Source of the DNA: Oscillibacter valericigenes
GTDB taxonomy: Bacteria > Bacillota > Clostridia > Oscillospirales > Oscillospiraceae
NCBI RefSeq assembly: GCF_021531435.1
Contig: NZ_JAFBIS010000001.1
Coordinates: forward strand, 186,001-250,000
Reading direction: 5' to 3'
DNA: 64,000 nucleotides
A model generated the notes under the pieces. It made no database searches. It worked only from the letters and a program-made list of their open reading frames with translations, and was not told the DNA's origin. Below are positions 32,184 to 39,881 of the stretch, one piece after another (position 1 is the first letter of the stretch; each line of letters starts with the position of its first letter). The position numbers and the translations under genes were made by a program.

Positions 32184-33197
32184 TTGGCAACTAAGAAGAA
32201 AAACTCTGAGGAGAAATGCTCCAAGGAAATGCTGCTGGGCTTTTACCGCACGATGGTGCGCATCCGCGCGTTCGAGGAACACGCGGCTGAGTGCTTCACC
32301 AAGGGTATGCTGGCCGGTAATATCCACCTGAGCATCGGTCAGGAGGCTGCTGAGGCAGGCGCGTTCGCCGCGATCCAGCCCCAGGATTACTTCACTTCCA
32401 CCCACCGCGGCCACGGCCACGTCATCGCCCGCGGCGGCGATCCCAAGCTGGCCATGGCCGAGCTGTTCGGCAAGCGCACCGGCTACTGCAAGGGCAAGGG
32501 CGGCTCCATGCACATCGCTGATATGGCGAAGATGAACCACCTGGGCGCCAACGGCATCGTGGGCGCCGGCCAGGGCATTTCCGCCGGTTCCGCCCTGGCT
32601 TCAAAGATCATGGGCGACGACTCCGTCACCGTCGGCTGCTTCGGCGACAGCTCCACCAACGAGGGAACCTTCCATGAGAACCTGAACATGGCCGCTACCT
32701 GGAAACTGCCCATGGTCTGGTTCATCGAGAACAACTGCTACGGCGTTTCCACCGAGATCCACCGCGTCACCAACACCCCCGACCTGGCCACCCGTGCCGC
32801 CGCTTACGACGTGCCCTTTGCCGTCGTGGACGGCACCGACCCCGAGGAAGTTTACTGGGCCATGACCAAGGCGATGGACCACGCCCGCAGCGGCAAGGGC
32901 CCCTTCGTGGTCGAGGCGAAGGTGTACCGTTATCAGGGCCATTACTGCGGCGACCCCGCCGTGTACCGTCCCGCTAAGTACATGGAGGACGCTCTGGCCA
33001 ACGACGGCATCGAGAAGCTGGGCAAGAAGCTGATCGGTATGGGCGTCAAGGAAGAGGACCTCGAAGCTATCAAGAAGGCCGCCCAGGAAGAGATGGACGA
33101 GGCCGTGAAGTTCGCCGACGAGTCCCCCTATCCCGACCCCTCCGAGGTCACTGACGATATGTATACTGCCGATAACGAAAGGTGTGTGGCAAGATGA
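32184..33197 (+). CDS. 2-oxo acid dehydrogenase E1 alpha (pyruvate/acetoin type), set 1
   Basis: Thiamine-diphosphate-dependent E1 alpha, 337 residues. It shows the TPP motif GDSSTNEGTFHENLNMAA with NNCYGVSTEI (the family GDG...N motif, third residue Ser here), plus FTSTHRGHGHVIARGG in the phosphorylation-loop position. E1 decarboxylates pyruvate, acetoin or a branched 2-oxo acid and passes the acyl group to the lipoyl arm of E2. The length and the pairing with a lipoyl-bearing E3 fit the acetoin dehydrogenase/PDH group. I chose TTG 32184 because AAAGG is well spaced before it; a GTG 9 bases earlier lies too close. It overlaps E1 beta by 4 bases (ATGA). Confidence 0.9.
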   Translation: MATKKKNSEEKCSKEMLLGFYRTMVRIRAFEEHAAECFTKGMLAGNIHLSIGQEAAEAGAFAAIQPQDYFTSTHRGHGHVIARGGDPKLAMAELFGKRTGYCKGKGGSMHIADMAKMNHLGANGIVGAGQGISAGSALASKIMGDDSVTVGCFGDSSTNEGTFHENLNMAATWKLPMVWFIENNCYGVSTEIHRVTNTPDLATRAAAYDVPFAVVDGTDPEEVYWAMTKAMDHARSGKGPFVVEAKVYRYQGHYCGDPAVYRPAKYMEDALANDGIEKLGKKLIGMGVKEEDLEAIKKAAQEEMDEAVKFADESPYPDPSEVTDDMYTADNERCVAR

Positions 33198-34177
33198 GCA
33201 AGAAGATCACTGTGAGCAAGGCCATTCGTGAGGGCCTGCTGGAAGAGATGCGCCGTGATGACAAGATGTTCATTATGGGCGAGGACATGGCCGTGATGGG
33301 CAACGTGTTCGCCATCACCACCGGTTTCCTGGACGAGTTCGGTCCCAACCGTGTCATTGATACCCCCATTTCCGAGGAAGGCTTCCTGGGTATGGCCGTT
33401 GGCGCTGCCATGCGTGGTATGCATCCCTGCGTGGAGCTGATGTATGACGACTTTGTCACCGTCTGCGCCGATCCTCTGTTCAACCAGGCCGCCAAGCTGA
33501 AGTACATGTCCGGTGGCCAGTGCTCTATCCCCCTGGTGCTGCGTATGCCCATGGGTTCCGGCCGCCGCAACGCCGGCCAGCACTCCCAGTCCCTGGAGGG
33601 CATGGTCTGCCACTTCCCCGGCCTGAAGGTCGTGGCTCCCTGCTCCGCCGCCGACGCCAAGGGCCTCATCAAGTCCGCTATGCGTGACCCCGACCCCGTG
33701 GTGGTCTTCGAGCACAAGCTGCTGTACGCCAAGAAGGAAGAGATCCCCGAGGATGAGGAGTATCTGGTCCCCATCGGCAAGGCCAACGTCAAGCGCGAGG
33801 GCAAGGACCTGACCATCATTACCTGGAGCCGTGAGGTCAACTTCTCCATGGAAGCCGCTGAGAAGCTGGCTGCCGAGGGCATCGACGTGGAGGTCCTGGA
33901 CCTGCGCACCCTGGTGCCTATCGACTGGGACGCTATCAAGGCCTCCATTTCCAAGACCCACAACGCTATCATTGTTTCTGAGGAAGTCAAGCGCGGCAGC
34001 TACGCCGGCGAGATCTCCGCTCAGATCGCCGAGGAGCTGTTCGACGAGCTGGACGCTCCCGTGGAGCGTGTCTGCGGCCTGAACATCGTCTCTCCCTTCA
34101 GCCCCGTGCTGGAGGACGAGAACTTCCCCCATCCCGACGACATCGTCAAGGCTGTCAAGCGCGTGCTGAACAAGTGA
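33194..34177 (+). CDS. 2-oxo acid dehydrogenase E1 beta, set 1
   Basis: E1 beta, 327 residues, forming the alpha2beta2 tetramer with the product at 32184. Recognisable parts are the N-terminal KAIREGLLEEMRRDDKMFIM and GEDMAVMGNVF, EGFLGMAVGAAMRGMHPCVE, and the C-terminal transketolase domain EVLDLRTLVPIDWDAI and EEVKRGSYAGEI. The ATG at 33194 overlaps the E1 alpha stop and has AAAGGTGTGT upstream. E2 follows 14 bases after it. Codons in this operon favour GCT and CGT more than the eCIS genes do, consistent with strong expression. Confidence 0.93.
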   Translation: MSKKITVSKAIREGLLEEMRRDDKMFIMGEDMAVMGNVFAITTGFLDEFGPNRVIDTPISEEGFLGMAVGAAMRGMHPCVELMYDDFVTVCADPLFNQAAKLKYMSGGQCSIPLVLRMPMGSGRRNAGQHSQSLEGMVCHFPGLKVVAPCSAADAKGLIKSAMRDPDPVVVFEHKLLYAKKEEIPEDEEYLVPIGKANVKREGKDLTIITWSREVNFSMEAAEKLAAEGIDVEVLDLRTLVPIDWDAIKASISKTHNAIIVSEEVKRGSYAGEISAQIAEELFDELDAPVERVCGLNIVSPFSPVLEDENFPHPDDIVKAVKRVLNK

Positions 34178-34191
34178 GGAGGTAACAATAA

Positions 34192-35457
34192 ATGGCTTTT
34201 GAAGTATTGATGCCTCAGCTGGGCCTGACCATGGAGGAGGGCACAGTTTCCCAGTGGATCAAGCACGAGGGCGACGAGGTAAAGACCGGCGACGTGATCG
34301 TGGAGATCACCACCGATAAGCTGACCAACGAGGTCACCAGTGAGCACGACGGCGTGATGCTGAAGATCGTGGCTCAGGAGGGCGAGGACATTCCCGTCAA
34401 GGGTCTGCTGGCCTATATCGGACAGCCCGGCGAGTCTGTCGGCGACGGCGCTCCCGCTGCTGCCGCTCCCGCCGCTCCCGCTGCGGAGGCTGCTCCCGCT
34501 GCCGCTCCTGCCGCTGCTCCCGCTCCCGTGGCCGCCGCGAACGGCGCCCGTATCCGCATCTCCCCCCTGGCCCGGAAGACCGCGGCCAAGATGGGTGTTG
34601 ACTATTCCGGCATCGCTGGCACCGGCCCCTCCGGCCGTATCGTCCTGAAGGACATCCTGGCCGCCGCCGAAGCCCAGAAGAACGCTCCCGCGCCCGCGGC
34701 TGCTCCCGCCGCCGCGCCCGCTCCCGCTGCCAAGCCCGCCGCTCCCAAGGCCGGCCTGGATCTGATGGAGGGCGACACCGTGGTGAAGCTGTCCGGTATG
34801 CGCAAGGTCGTCGCCGAGCGGATGCTGGCCTCCCACACCGAGATCCCGCCTGTCACCCAGAACATCAAGGTGGACGTCACCGAGCTGATGAAGTTCCGCA
34901 AGATACTGCTGGCCGAGACCGGCAAGAAGTATTCCGTCAATGACCTGGTGCTGAAGGCCCTGGCTGTCTGCCTGCGGAGCCATCCCGAGATCCTGGTGAG
35001 CTTCGACGAGGCCAACCATCAGATCATCCAGCGCGCTCATGTCAACATCGGCATGGCCGTGGCTCTGGACTCCGGCCTGATCACCCCCGTCATCCGCGAC
35101 GCTGACAAGATGGGCCTGGATACCCTGGCGGCCACCGCCAAGGACCTGGCTACCCGCGCCAAGGAGAACAAGCTGAAGCCCGAGGAGTATAAGGGCAACA
35201 CCATCACCGTGTCCAACCTGGGCATGTTCGGCATCGAGACCTTCACTCCCATCATCAACCAGCCTGATTCCGTCATCGTGGGCGTCTGCGCCATCGAGGA
35301 CGAGCTGGCTCTGGACGATGAGGGCAAGGTCGTGAAGAAGCAGGTCATGCGCCTGTCTGTGACGCTGGATCACCGCACCCTGGACGGCGCTGTCGTGGCG
35401 AAGTTCCAGATGGATCTGCGGGATCTGCTGCAGAACCCCATGAGCATCTTGCTGTAA
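34192..35457 (+). CDS. 2-oxo acid dehydrogenase E2 (dihydrolipoamide acyltransferase), set 1
   Basis: E2 core enzyme, 421 residues. One N-terminal lipoyl domain carries the lipoyl-Lys motif EITTDKLTNEV (near Lys43). A long Ala/Pro linker, a peripheral-subunit binding domain (RISPLARKTAAKMGVDYSGI, about 121-140) and a second Ala/Pro linker come next. The catalytic domain ends with the active-site motif DHRTLDGAV (near residue 390). It moves the acyl group from lipoamide to CoA. The lipoyl domain is very close to that at the start of the E3 downstream. GAGGAGGTAACAATAA precedes the ATG. Confidence 0.95.
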   Translation: MAFEVLMPQLGLTMEEGTVSQWIKHEGDEVKTGDVIVEITTDKLTNEVTSEHDGVMLKIVAQEGEDIPVKGLLAYIGQPGESVGDGAPAAAAPAAPAAEAAPAAAPAAAPAPVAAANGARIRISPLARKTAAKMGVDYSGIAGTGPSGRIVLKDILAAAEAQKNAPAPAAAPAAAPAPAAKPAAPKAGLDLMEGDTVVKLSGMRKVVAERMLASHTEIPPVTQNIKVDVTELMKFRKILLAETGKKYSVNDLVLKALAVCLRSHPEILVSFDEANHQIIQRAHVNIGMAVALDSGLITPVIRDADKMGLDTLAATAKDLATRAKENKLKPEEYKGNTITVSNLGMFGIETFTPIINQPDSVIVGVCAIEDELALDDEGKVVKKQVMRLSVTLDHRTLDGAVVAKFQMDLRDLLQNPMSILL

Positions 35458-35473
35458 CAGGAGGGAATCACCA

Positions 35474-37204
35474 ATGGCTTATGAACTGAAGATGCCCCAG
35501 CTGGGCCTGACCATGGAGGAAGGCACCGTGTCCAAGTGGGTCAAGCACGAGGGCGACGAGGTGAAGGTCGGCGACGTGATCGTGGAGATCACCACCGACA
35601 AGCTGACCAATGAGGTCAACAGCGAGGTGGACGGCACTCTCCTGAAGATCGTGGCCCAGGAGGGCGACGATGTGCCCGTCAAGGGCACCCTGGCCTGGAT
35701 CGGCAAGCCCGGCGAGGCCGTGGGCGGCGCTCCTGCTCCTGCCGCTGCTGCCGCTCCTGCTGCTCCCGCCCCCGCGGCGGCTCCCGCCAAGCCCGCCGGT
35801 GACACCAGCGTGCTGGTGGTCGGCGGCGGCCCCGGCGGCTATGTGGCGGCTATCCGTGCCGCGCAGCTGGGCGCCAAGGTCACCGTTATCGAGAAAGAGC
35901 ACCTGGGCGGCACCTGCCTGAACGTGGGCTGCATCCCCACCAAGTGCCTGCTGCACTCCGCCGAGCTGGTGGAGGACATCAAGAACCAGGGCAAGGAGAT
36001 CGGCGTTGAGGTCGAGGGCGTGAAGGTCAACTTCCCCCAGGTCATCAAGCACAAGAACGACATCTCCAAGAAGCTGACTTCCGGTATCGCGGGCCTGTTC
36101 AAGATGAACAAGGTCAAGAAGATCGACGGCGAAGCTTCCTTCGTGGCTCCCGGCAAGCTGTCTGTAAAGAAGGCTGACGGCACCACCGAGGAGATGACCG
36201 CCGACGCTATCATCGTGGCCACCGGCTCCGTCAACTCTCAGCCGCCCATCCCCGGCCTGAAGGAGAACCCCAACTGCATCGACTCCACCGGCGCTCTGAG
36301 CCTGGAGGCCCTGCCCAAGAGCATGATCGTCATCGGCGGCGGCGTCATCGGCCTGGAGCTGGCCTGTGCTTACGCTGCCTTCGGCACCAAGATCACCGTG
36401 GTCGAGGCTATGGACCATATGCTGCCCATGCTGGACGGCGACCTGACTAAGATCGGCGTGGAGCACATGAAGAAGATGGGCATGGAATTCAACCTGGAGT
36501 GCCCCGTGCAGTCCGTTGAGCCCTCTCCCGTGGGCGCCAAGGTCGTCTGCAAGAACAAGGCCGGCGAGACCGTCAGCTTTGAGGCTGAGAAGGTCCTGGT
36601 GGCCATCGGCCGGAAGGCCAACACCGCTTCCCTGAACCTGGAAGCCGGCAAGCTGGACAACGACCGCGGCCGCATCATTGTCAACGACAAGATGGAGACC
36701 TCCGTTCCCGGCGTCTACGCCATCGGCGACTGCGTGTTCGGTCACGCACAGCTGGCACACACCGCCTCCGCCATGGGCGAGGTGGCTGCTGAGAACATCA
36801 TGGGCATCCCCGCCGTTTATGACGAGAAGACCAATCCCACCTGCGTGTACATCGAGCCCGAGGCGGCCTCCGTCGGCCTGACCGAGGAGCAGTGCAAGGC
36901 CCAGGGCATCGAGTACAAGGTCGGCAAGTTCCCCATGGCCGCCAACGGCAAGGCTCTGATCCTCAACGGCGGCGAAGGCCTGGTGAAGATCATCGCCGGC
37001 AAGGAATACGGCGAGATCCTGGGTATGCACATCATCGGGCCCCGTGCCACCGACCTGATCTGCGAGGGTGCTCTGGCCATCGGCGAGGAGATGACCCTGG
37101 ATGAGATCATCGCGACCATCCATTCTCATCCCACTGTCACCGAGACCATGCGTGAGGCTGCTCTGCAGGCCGAGAAGCGCGCCATCCACACCTCCAACAA
37201 GTAA
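35474..37204 (+). CDS. lpdA: dihydrolipoyl dehydrogenase (E3) with N-terminal lipoyl domain
   Basis: E3, 576 residues. An N-terminal lipoyl domain (EITTDKLTNEV, Lys43) and an Ala/Pro linker (about 84-110) precede a full flavoprotein disulfide reductase: the FAD motif VVGGGPGGYVAAIRAAQLGA, the redox disulfide GGTCLNVGCIPTKCL, a second nucleotide motif VIGGGVIGLELA, GVYAIGDCV, and the C-terminal HSHPTVTETMREAAL with the catalytic His. It reoxidises dihydrolipoamide using NAD. Lipoyl-E3 fusions occur in clostridia. It is the only E3 in the window and may also serve the second gene set at 43459-46661. Confidence 0.96.
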   Translation: MAYELKMPQLGLTMEEGTVSKWVKHEGDEVKVGDVIVEITTDKLTNEVNSEVDGTLLKIVAQEGDDVPVKGTLAWIGKPGEAVGGAPAPAAAAAPAAPAPAAAPAKPAGDTSVLVVGGGPGGYVAAIRAAQLGAKVTVIEKEHLGGTCLNVGCIPTKCLLHSAELVEDIKNQGKEIGVEVEGVKVNFPQVIKHKNDISKKLTSGIAGLFKMNKVKKIDGEASFVAPGKLSVKKADGTTEEMTADAIIVATGSVNSQPPIPGLKENPNCIDSTGALSLEALPKSMIVIGGGVIGLELACAYAAFGTKITVVEAMDHMLPMLDGDLTKIGVEHMKKMGMEFNLECPVQSVEPSPVGAKVVCKNKAGETVSFEAEKVLVAIGRKANTASLNLEAGKLDNDRGRIIVNDKMETSVPGVYAIGDCVFGHAQLAHTASAMGEVAAENIMGIPAVYDEKTNPTCVYIEPEAASVGLTEEQCKAQGIEYKVGKFPMAANGKALILNGGEGLVKIIAGKEYGEILGMHIIGPRATDLICEGALAIGEEMTLDEIIATIHSHPTVTETMREAALQAEKRAIHTSNK

Positions 37205-37243
37205 CAGCTTTGGGGAATGGCCCCCGCGGCTGTTTCCGGTAGT

Positions 37244-37279
37244 CAAGAGGCCCGAAGCATTCATACTTCGGGCCTCTTG
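37244..37279. terminator. hairpin after the first dehydrogenase operon
   Basis: A perfect 14-bp stem (CAAGAGGCCCGAAG/CTTCGGGCCTCTTG) with an 8-base loop, 40 bases after lpdA. The T-tract is short, so termination may be partial and the membrane-protein gene at 37403 could be read through. Confidence 0.65.
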
Positions 37280-37402
37280 CAATCAAATACGGCGGTTTTT
37301 GTACCGGCGTCTGCAAACTGGAGGAGGACACCCTGGCCGCTGTTCGCGGCGCACTGACGAGCGCGAAGCGGCGAGAGCATTGAATGGAGGAACCATCCCG
37401 TT

Positions 37403-38119
37403 ATGAGCAAGAAGAAAACAGAAGAAGAGCGGATGATCGAGGCCGAAGGCGCCAAGATCTTTGGCAAGCATGTTTCCAAAGAGAAGGGGCGGGGACTGCT
37501 GGTGGCTTCGCTGCTGGCCTGCGCGCTGCCTATGGTGCTGGGTGCCCGGATGTGGGACAAGATCCCCGAGATCGTCCCCAGCGGACTGATCGGAATGGAC
37601 GGCAAGGATGATTCCATCCCCCGTTGGATGGTGGCTTTTGGCCTGCCGGGACTGATGTGCCTGCTGGATCTGATTGCCCATATGCAGCTGCTTATCAACC
37701 AGAAGAACATGACGCTGCCCAAGCCCGCCGTGCGGCTGGTAGGGCGCTGGGGGTTTCCCATCATTTCCGTCATCTTCTGCAGCGGCATGATCATGCAGTC
37801 CGTGGGGGAACAGGCGCTGACGCTGCCCTTTGTGACGCCCTGCGTTTTGGGTCTGGCCCTGATGATGCTGGGCGCCCATATGTGGGATTGCCCCAGGGAC
37901 GCGAAGCTTGCCCTCCGCTTTGCCGGCTGTGAGAACAATGATGCCGCCTGGAAGTCCCTCCACCGCTTCGCCGGCCTGCTGTGGCTGGCGGTGGGCCTGG
38001 TGGTGATCGCGGGCGTCATGCTGACCTCCAGCTCCACCATTGTCACGGCTGTCCTGATTATTCTGGCGCTGCTGGCGCCGGCGGTCTATGCCCGGTTTTT
38101 GCCGGACCGCCTATCCTGA
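37403..38119 (+). CDS. membrane protein of the SdpI/DUF1648 type
   Basis: A 238-residue integral membrane protein with an N-terminal charged cytoplasmic segment and about six hydrophobic helices, for instance LLVASLLACALPMVLGARMW and LLWLAVGLVVIAGVMLTSSS. The pattern PEIVPSGLIGMDGKDDSIPRW after the first helix resembles the DUF1648/SdpI family (W-D-x-IP...D.....P), some of which are toxin-immunity or signalling proteins; the match is partial. TGGAGGAACC precedes the ATG at about 10 bases. It is separated from lpdA by 198 bases with the hairpin above. Role not known. Confidence 0.7.
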   Translation: MSKKKTEEERMIEAEGAKIFGKHVSKEKGRGLLVASLLACALPMVLGARMWDKIPEIVPSGLIGMDGKDDSIPRWMVAFGLPGLMCLLDLIAHMQLLINQKNMTLPKPAVRLVGRWGFPIISVIFCSGMIMQSVGEQALTLPFVTPCVLGLALMMLGAHMWDCPRDAKLALRFAGCENNDAAWKSLHRFAGLLWLAVGLVVIAGVMLTSSSTIVTAVLIILALLAPAVYARFLPDRLS

Positions 38120-38204
38120 AAAGCTAAAATACTTTACAAGCAAAACAGAACGATTTTCTGCGGAGGATACAAAAAAAGCGGAAATTTTTGTGTATTTGGT
38201 TCGA

Positions 38205-38233
38205 TTGACGGCTGTCTGCTCCGATGGTAATAT
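38205..38233 (+). promoter_or_regulatory. promoter of the FadR-type regulator at 38263
   Basis: -35 TTGACG (38205-38210), 17-bp spacer and -10 TAATAT (38228-38233). The operator palindrome at 38232-38244 overlaps the -10 box. Confidence 0.65.
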
Positions 38234-38244
38234 GGTACTACCAT
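38232..38244. promoter_or_regulatory. FadR/PdhR-type operator, TGGTNNNACCA
   Basis: ATGGTACTACCAT is a perfect palindrome around a 3-base centre, matching the FadR/PdhR-type consensus TGGTnnnACCA. It overlaps the -10 of the regulator gene, pointing to autorepression. A sister site lies at 39065-39079. Confidence 0.6.
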
Positions 38245-38262
38245 TATGAGAGGGGCAGGGAT

Positions 38263-38964
38263 ATGCAGCTGGAAAAGATCCAAAATGTTTCTCCGAAGAT
38301 TCCGGAGCTGGTCATGCAGGCGTTGATCAACGCCATTGAAAGCGGCCAGATCCGGGTGGGGGAGGACCTGCCGTCGGAACGCGATCTTGCGGAGCGTCTG
38401 GGCATTGGCCGGGGCTCTCTCCGGGAGTGCCTGGCGATCCTGGAGTTCCTGGGCGCAATCGAGGCCAATGGCAACCGGAAGAAGGTCGCCCGGGACGCGG
38501 ATTTCATCCGCAAGGCGATCTCTTTTGTCCGCGTTTCTAACCAGTTGGATGCCCGGGAGGATTTCAACGAATTCCGCAGAGTCAACGAGGTGGCCATTGC
38601 TGGATTGGCTTGCCAGCGGGCCACGGAGGAAGACCTGGCGGCCATCGGCGCCGCCATGAAGCGGCTGGAGGAGGACCCCGGGGAATATATGGCTGATGTG
38701 GAGTTCCATGCTGCCCTGGCGGCCGCGAGCCACAACATGATGCTGGCCGCCACGATGCATCTGGTCAACAGCATGATCGCGGATGTGCGTATCCGTTTCT
38801 TTATGCTACCGGATTACATCCAAAAGTCCCAGGTGTCTCACCGGGCGATCTTTGAGGCGGTAAAGGCCAGGGATGAGGAACGCGCCCAGCGGGAGATGAA
38901 CCTCCATTTGGACATCGTTTCGGAGTTCGCTGAAAAATATCCTGCTAATAGCGGCGAAGGATGA
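38263..38964 (+). CDS. FadR-type GntR regulator, likely controlling the TRAP operon
   Basis: A 233-residue regulator. The winged helix (about 10-75) contains LPSERDLAERLGIGRGSLRE, typical of the FadR group, and the C-terminal FCD domain is helical with VEFHAALAAASHNMML. ATG 38263 is chosen because GAGAGGGGCAGGG lies ahead; an earlier ATG would start inside the operator. The TGGTnnnACCA palindrome in its own promoter and another upstream of the TRAP genes strongly suggest that it represses both until a carboxylate inducer binds. The TRAP genes start 401 bases downstream. Confidence 0.92.
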   Translation: MQLEKIQNVSPKIPELVMQALINAIESGQIRVGEDLPSERDLAERLGIGRGSLRECLAILEFLGAIEANGNRKKVARDADFIRKAISFVRVSNQLDAREDFNEFRRVNEVAIAGLACQRATEEDLAAIGAAMKRLEEDPGEYMADVEFHAALAAASHNMMLAATMHLVNSMIADVRIRFFMLPDYIQKSQVSHRAIFEAVKARDEERAQREMNLHLDIVSEFAEKYPANSGEG

Positions 38965-39028
38965 GCTTTTTTGTGCAAATCAGAGAGGATTCCCCTCATT
39001 TTTTGGCAGGAGACAGCCCAGAGTTTAC

Positions 39029-39057
39029 TTGAATCCAACGCTGTAAAATGATAAAGT
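39029..39057 (+). promoter_or_regulatory. promoter of the TRAP operon
   Basis: -35 TTGAAT (39029-39034), 17-bp spacer and -10 TAAAGT (39052-39057), followed at once by the operator at 39065. The start of dctQ lies 300 bases downstream, leaving a long leader. Confidence 0.55.
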
Positions 39058-39064
39058 GTAACTA

Positions 39065-39079
39065 GTTGGTATGACCAAC
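39065..39079. promoter_or_regulatory. FadR/PdhR-type operator of the TRAP operon
   Basis: GTTGGTATGACCAAC is a perfect 6-bp palindrome with a 3-base centre, near the expected transcription start of the TRAP operon. It shares TGGTnnnACCA with the operator at 38232-38244 and is close to the PdhR/FadR site consensus. Confidence 0.65.
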
Positions 39080-39365
39080 ATACCAGTGCCAGTCCAGCGG
39101 GAAAAGGGCCTCCGGCAGCAGCCGGGGCGCGGTCCCGGATACGGCCGGCATCGCATGTATTTTGTCCACGTTAACAGAAAATCCATTGTGTTTTCTGTGG
39201 AGCGGACCGGGAAAGCGGCTGTGTTGAAACTGCGGACGCTGTTGGGAGAGCAGCGGCCAGGTGCAGACGGCACTGTTGGCCCCCGGACGCAGAAAATGGA
39301 AAAGGGCTTTGGGGCCCTTTTCGTGCCCCCCTTGGATTGGGGAAAGAAAGGAAGGGATTGATTGC
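39080..39365 (+). ncRNA. structured 5' leader of the TRAP operon (possible attenuator)
   Basis: This 286-base leader has no convincing gene. A hairpin ACAGAAAA/TTTTCTGT spans 39174-39198. A three-way-junction-like set follows: CTGCG (39230-39234) with CGCAG (39288-39292) closing, CGCTG/CAGCG (39237-39255), and GCCAxGTGC/GCACxxxTGGC (39256-39280). Right after it comes a terminator-like hairpin GAAAAGGGC/GCCCTTTTC (39299-39322). The layout of aptamer-like fold then terminator is that of a riboswitch or attenuator, but it matches no class I recognise, and only one sequence is seen. Confidence 0.35.
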
Positions 39366-39881
39366 ATGAAAGCCTACAAAAAGATCATGAATGGCGTTGC
39401 TGCGGTTGAGAAGATCGTTCTGAGTCTCATCCTGGTTTTCGTCACCGTGATCACCTTTGCAAACGTTGTGGTGCGTAAGCTGACCACCAGCCAGCTGGCG
39501 TTCACCGAGGAGCTGGTCATCAACCTGTTCGTTTTGATGATCATGCTGGGCTGCGCACTGAGCGCCCGTGAGGGAAGCCTGATCAGCCTGTCTCTGATTT
39601 TTGACCGTCTGAAAGTCAAGGGCAAGAAGATCTTTGTCATCATCATTACGGTGGCAAACATGGTTTTCTGGGTCCTGCTGCTGAAGACTGGCGCTGAGAA
39701 AGTTCTTGCTCAGATGGCAAACGGAAAGCGTACCTTCTCTCTGGGCTGGCCGGAATGGGTCTTTACGATCTTCCTGCCCATCGGCGCTGTGTTCCTGATC
39801 CTGCACACCATTGAGTTCCTGATCGATGTGATGACCAACAATGCGGACTGCGTGAAGACAGAAGAGGGAGGAAATGACTGA
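39366..39881 (+). CDS. dctQ: TRAP transporter small permease (DctQ family)
   Basis: Small membrane subunit of a TRAP carboxylate transporter, 171 residues, with four predicted helices (starting EKIVLSLILVFVTVITFANV, then LFVLMIMLGCALSAR, IFVIIITVANMVFWVLLL and the last near residue 130). The family EE motif TEELVINLFVL is present. It works with DctM and the binding lipoprotein DctP, driven by a Na+ or H+ gradient. ATG 39366 is preferred to an earlier in-frame start because GGAAGGGATTGATTGC and the first membrane helix fit. It overlaps dctM by one base. Confidence 0.93.
   Translation: MKAYKKIMNGVAAVEKIVLSLILVFVTVITFANVVVRKLTTSQLAFTEELVINLFVLMIMLGCALSAREGSLISLSLIFDRLKVKGKKIFVIIITVANMVFWVLLLKTGAEKVLAQMANGKRTFSLGWPEWVFTIFLPIGAVFLILHTIEFLIDVMTNNADCVKTEEGGND

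Noticed and set aside
34021-35373. A 450-codon - strand frame opposite the set 1 E2 gene
   Set aside because: Shadow of the Ala/Pro-rich linker codons, giving Gly/Ser runs; the E2 gene is certain.
35468-37282. A 604-codon - strand frame opposite lpdA
   Set aside because: Antisense shadow of a gene with complete E3 motifs; composition is His/Gly/Leu-rich and repetitive.
39071-39361. A 96-codon + strand frame upstream of dctQ
   Set aside because: It begins inside the operator, has no ribosome binding site and no coding-like composition. Stem-loops explain the region better.
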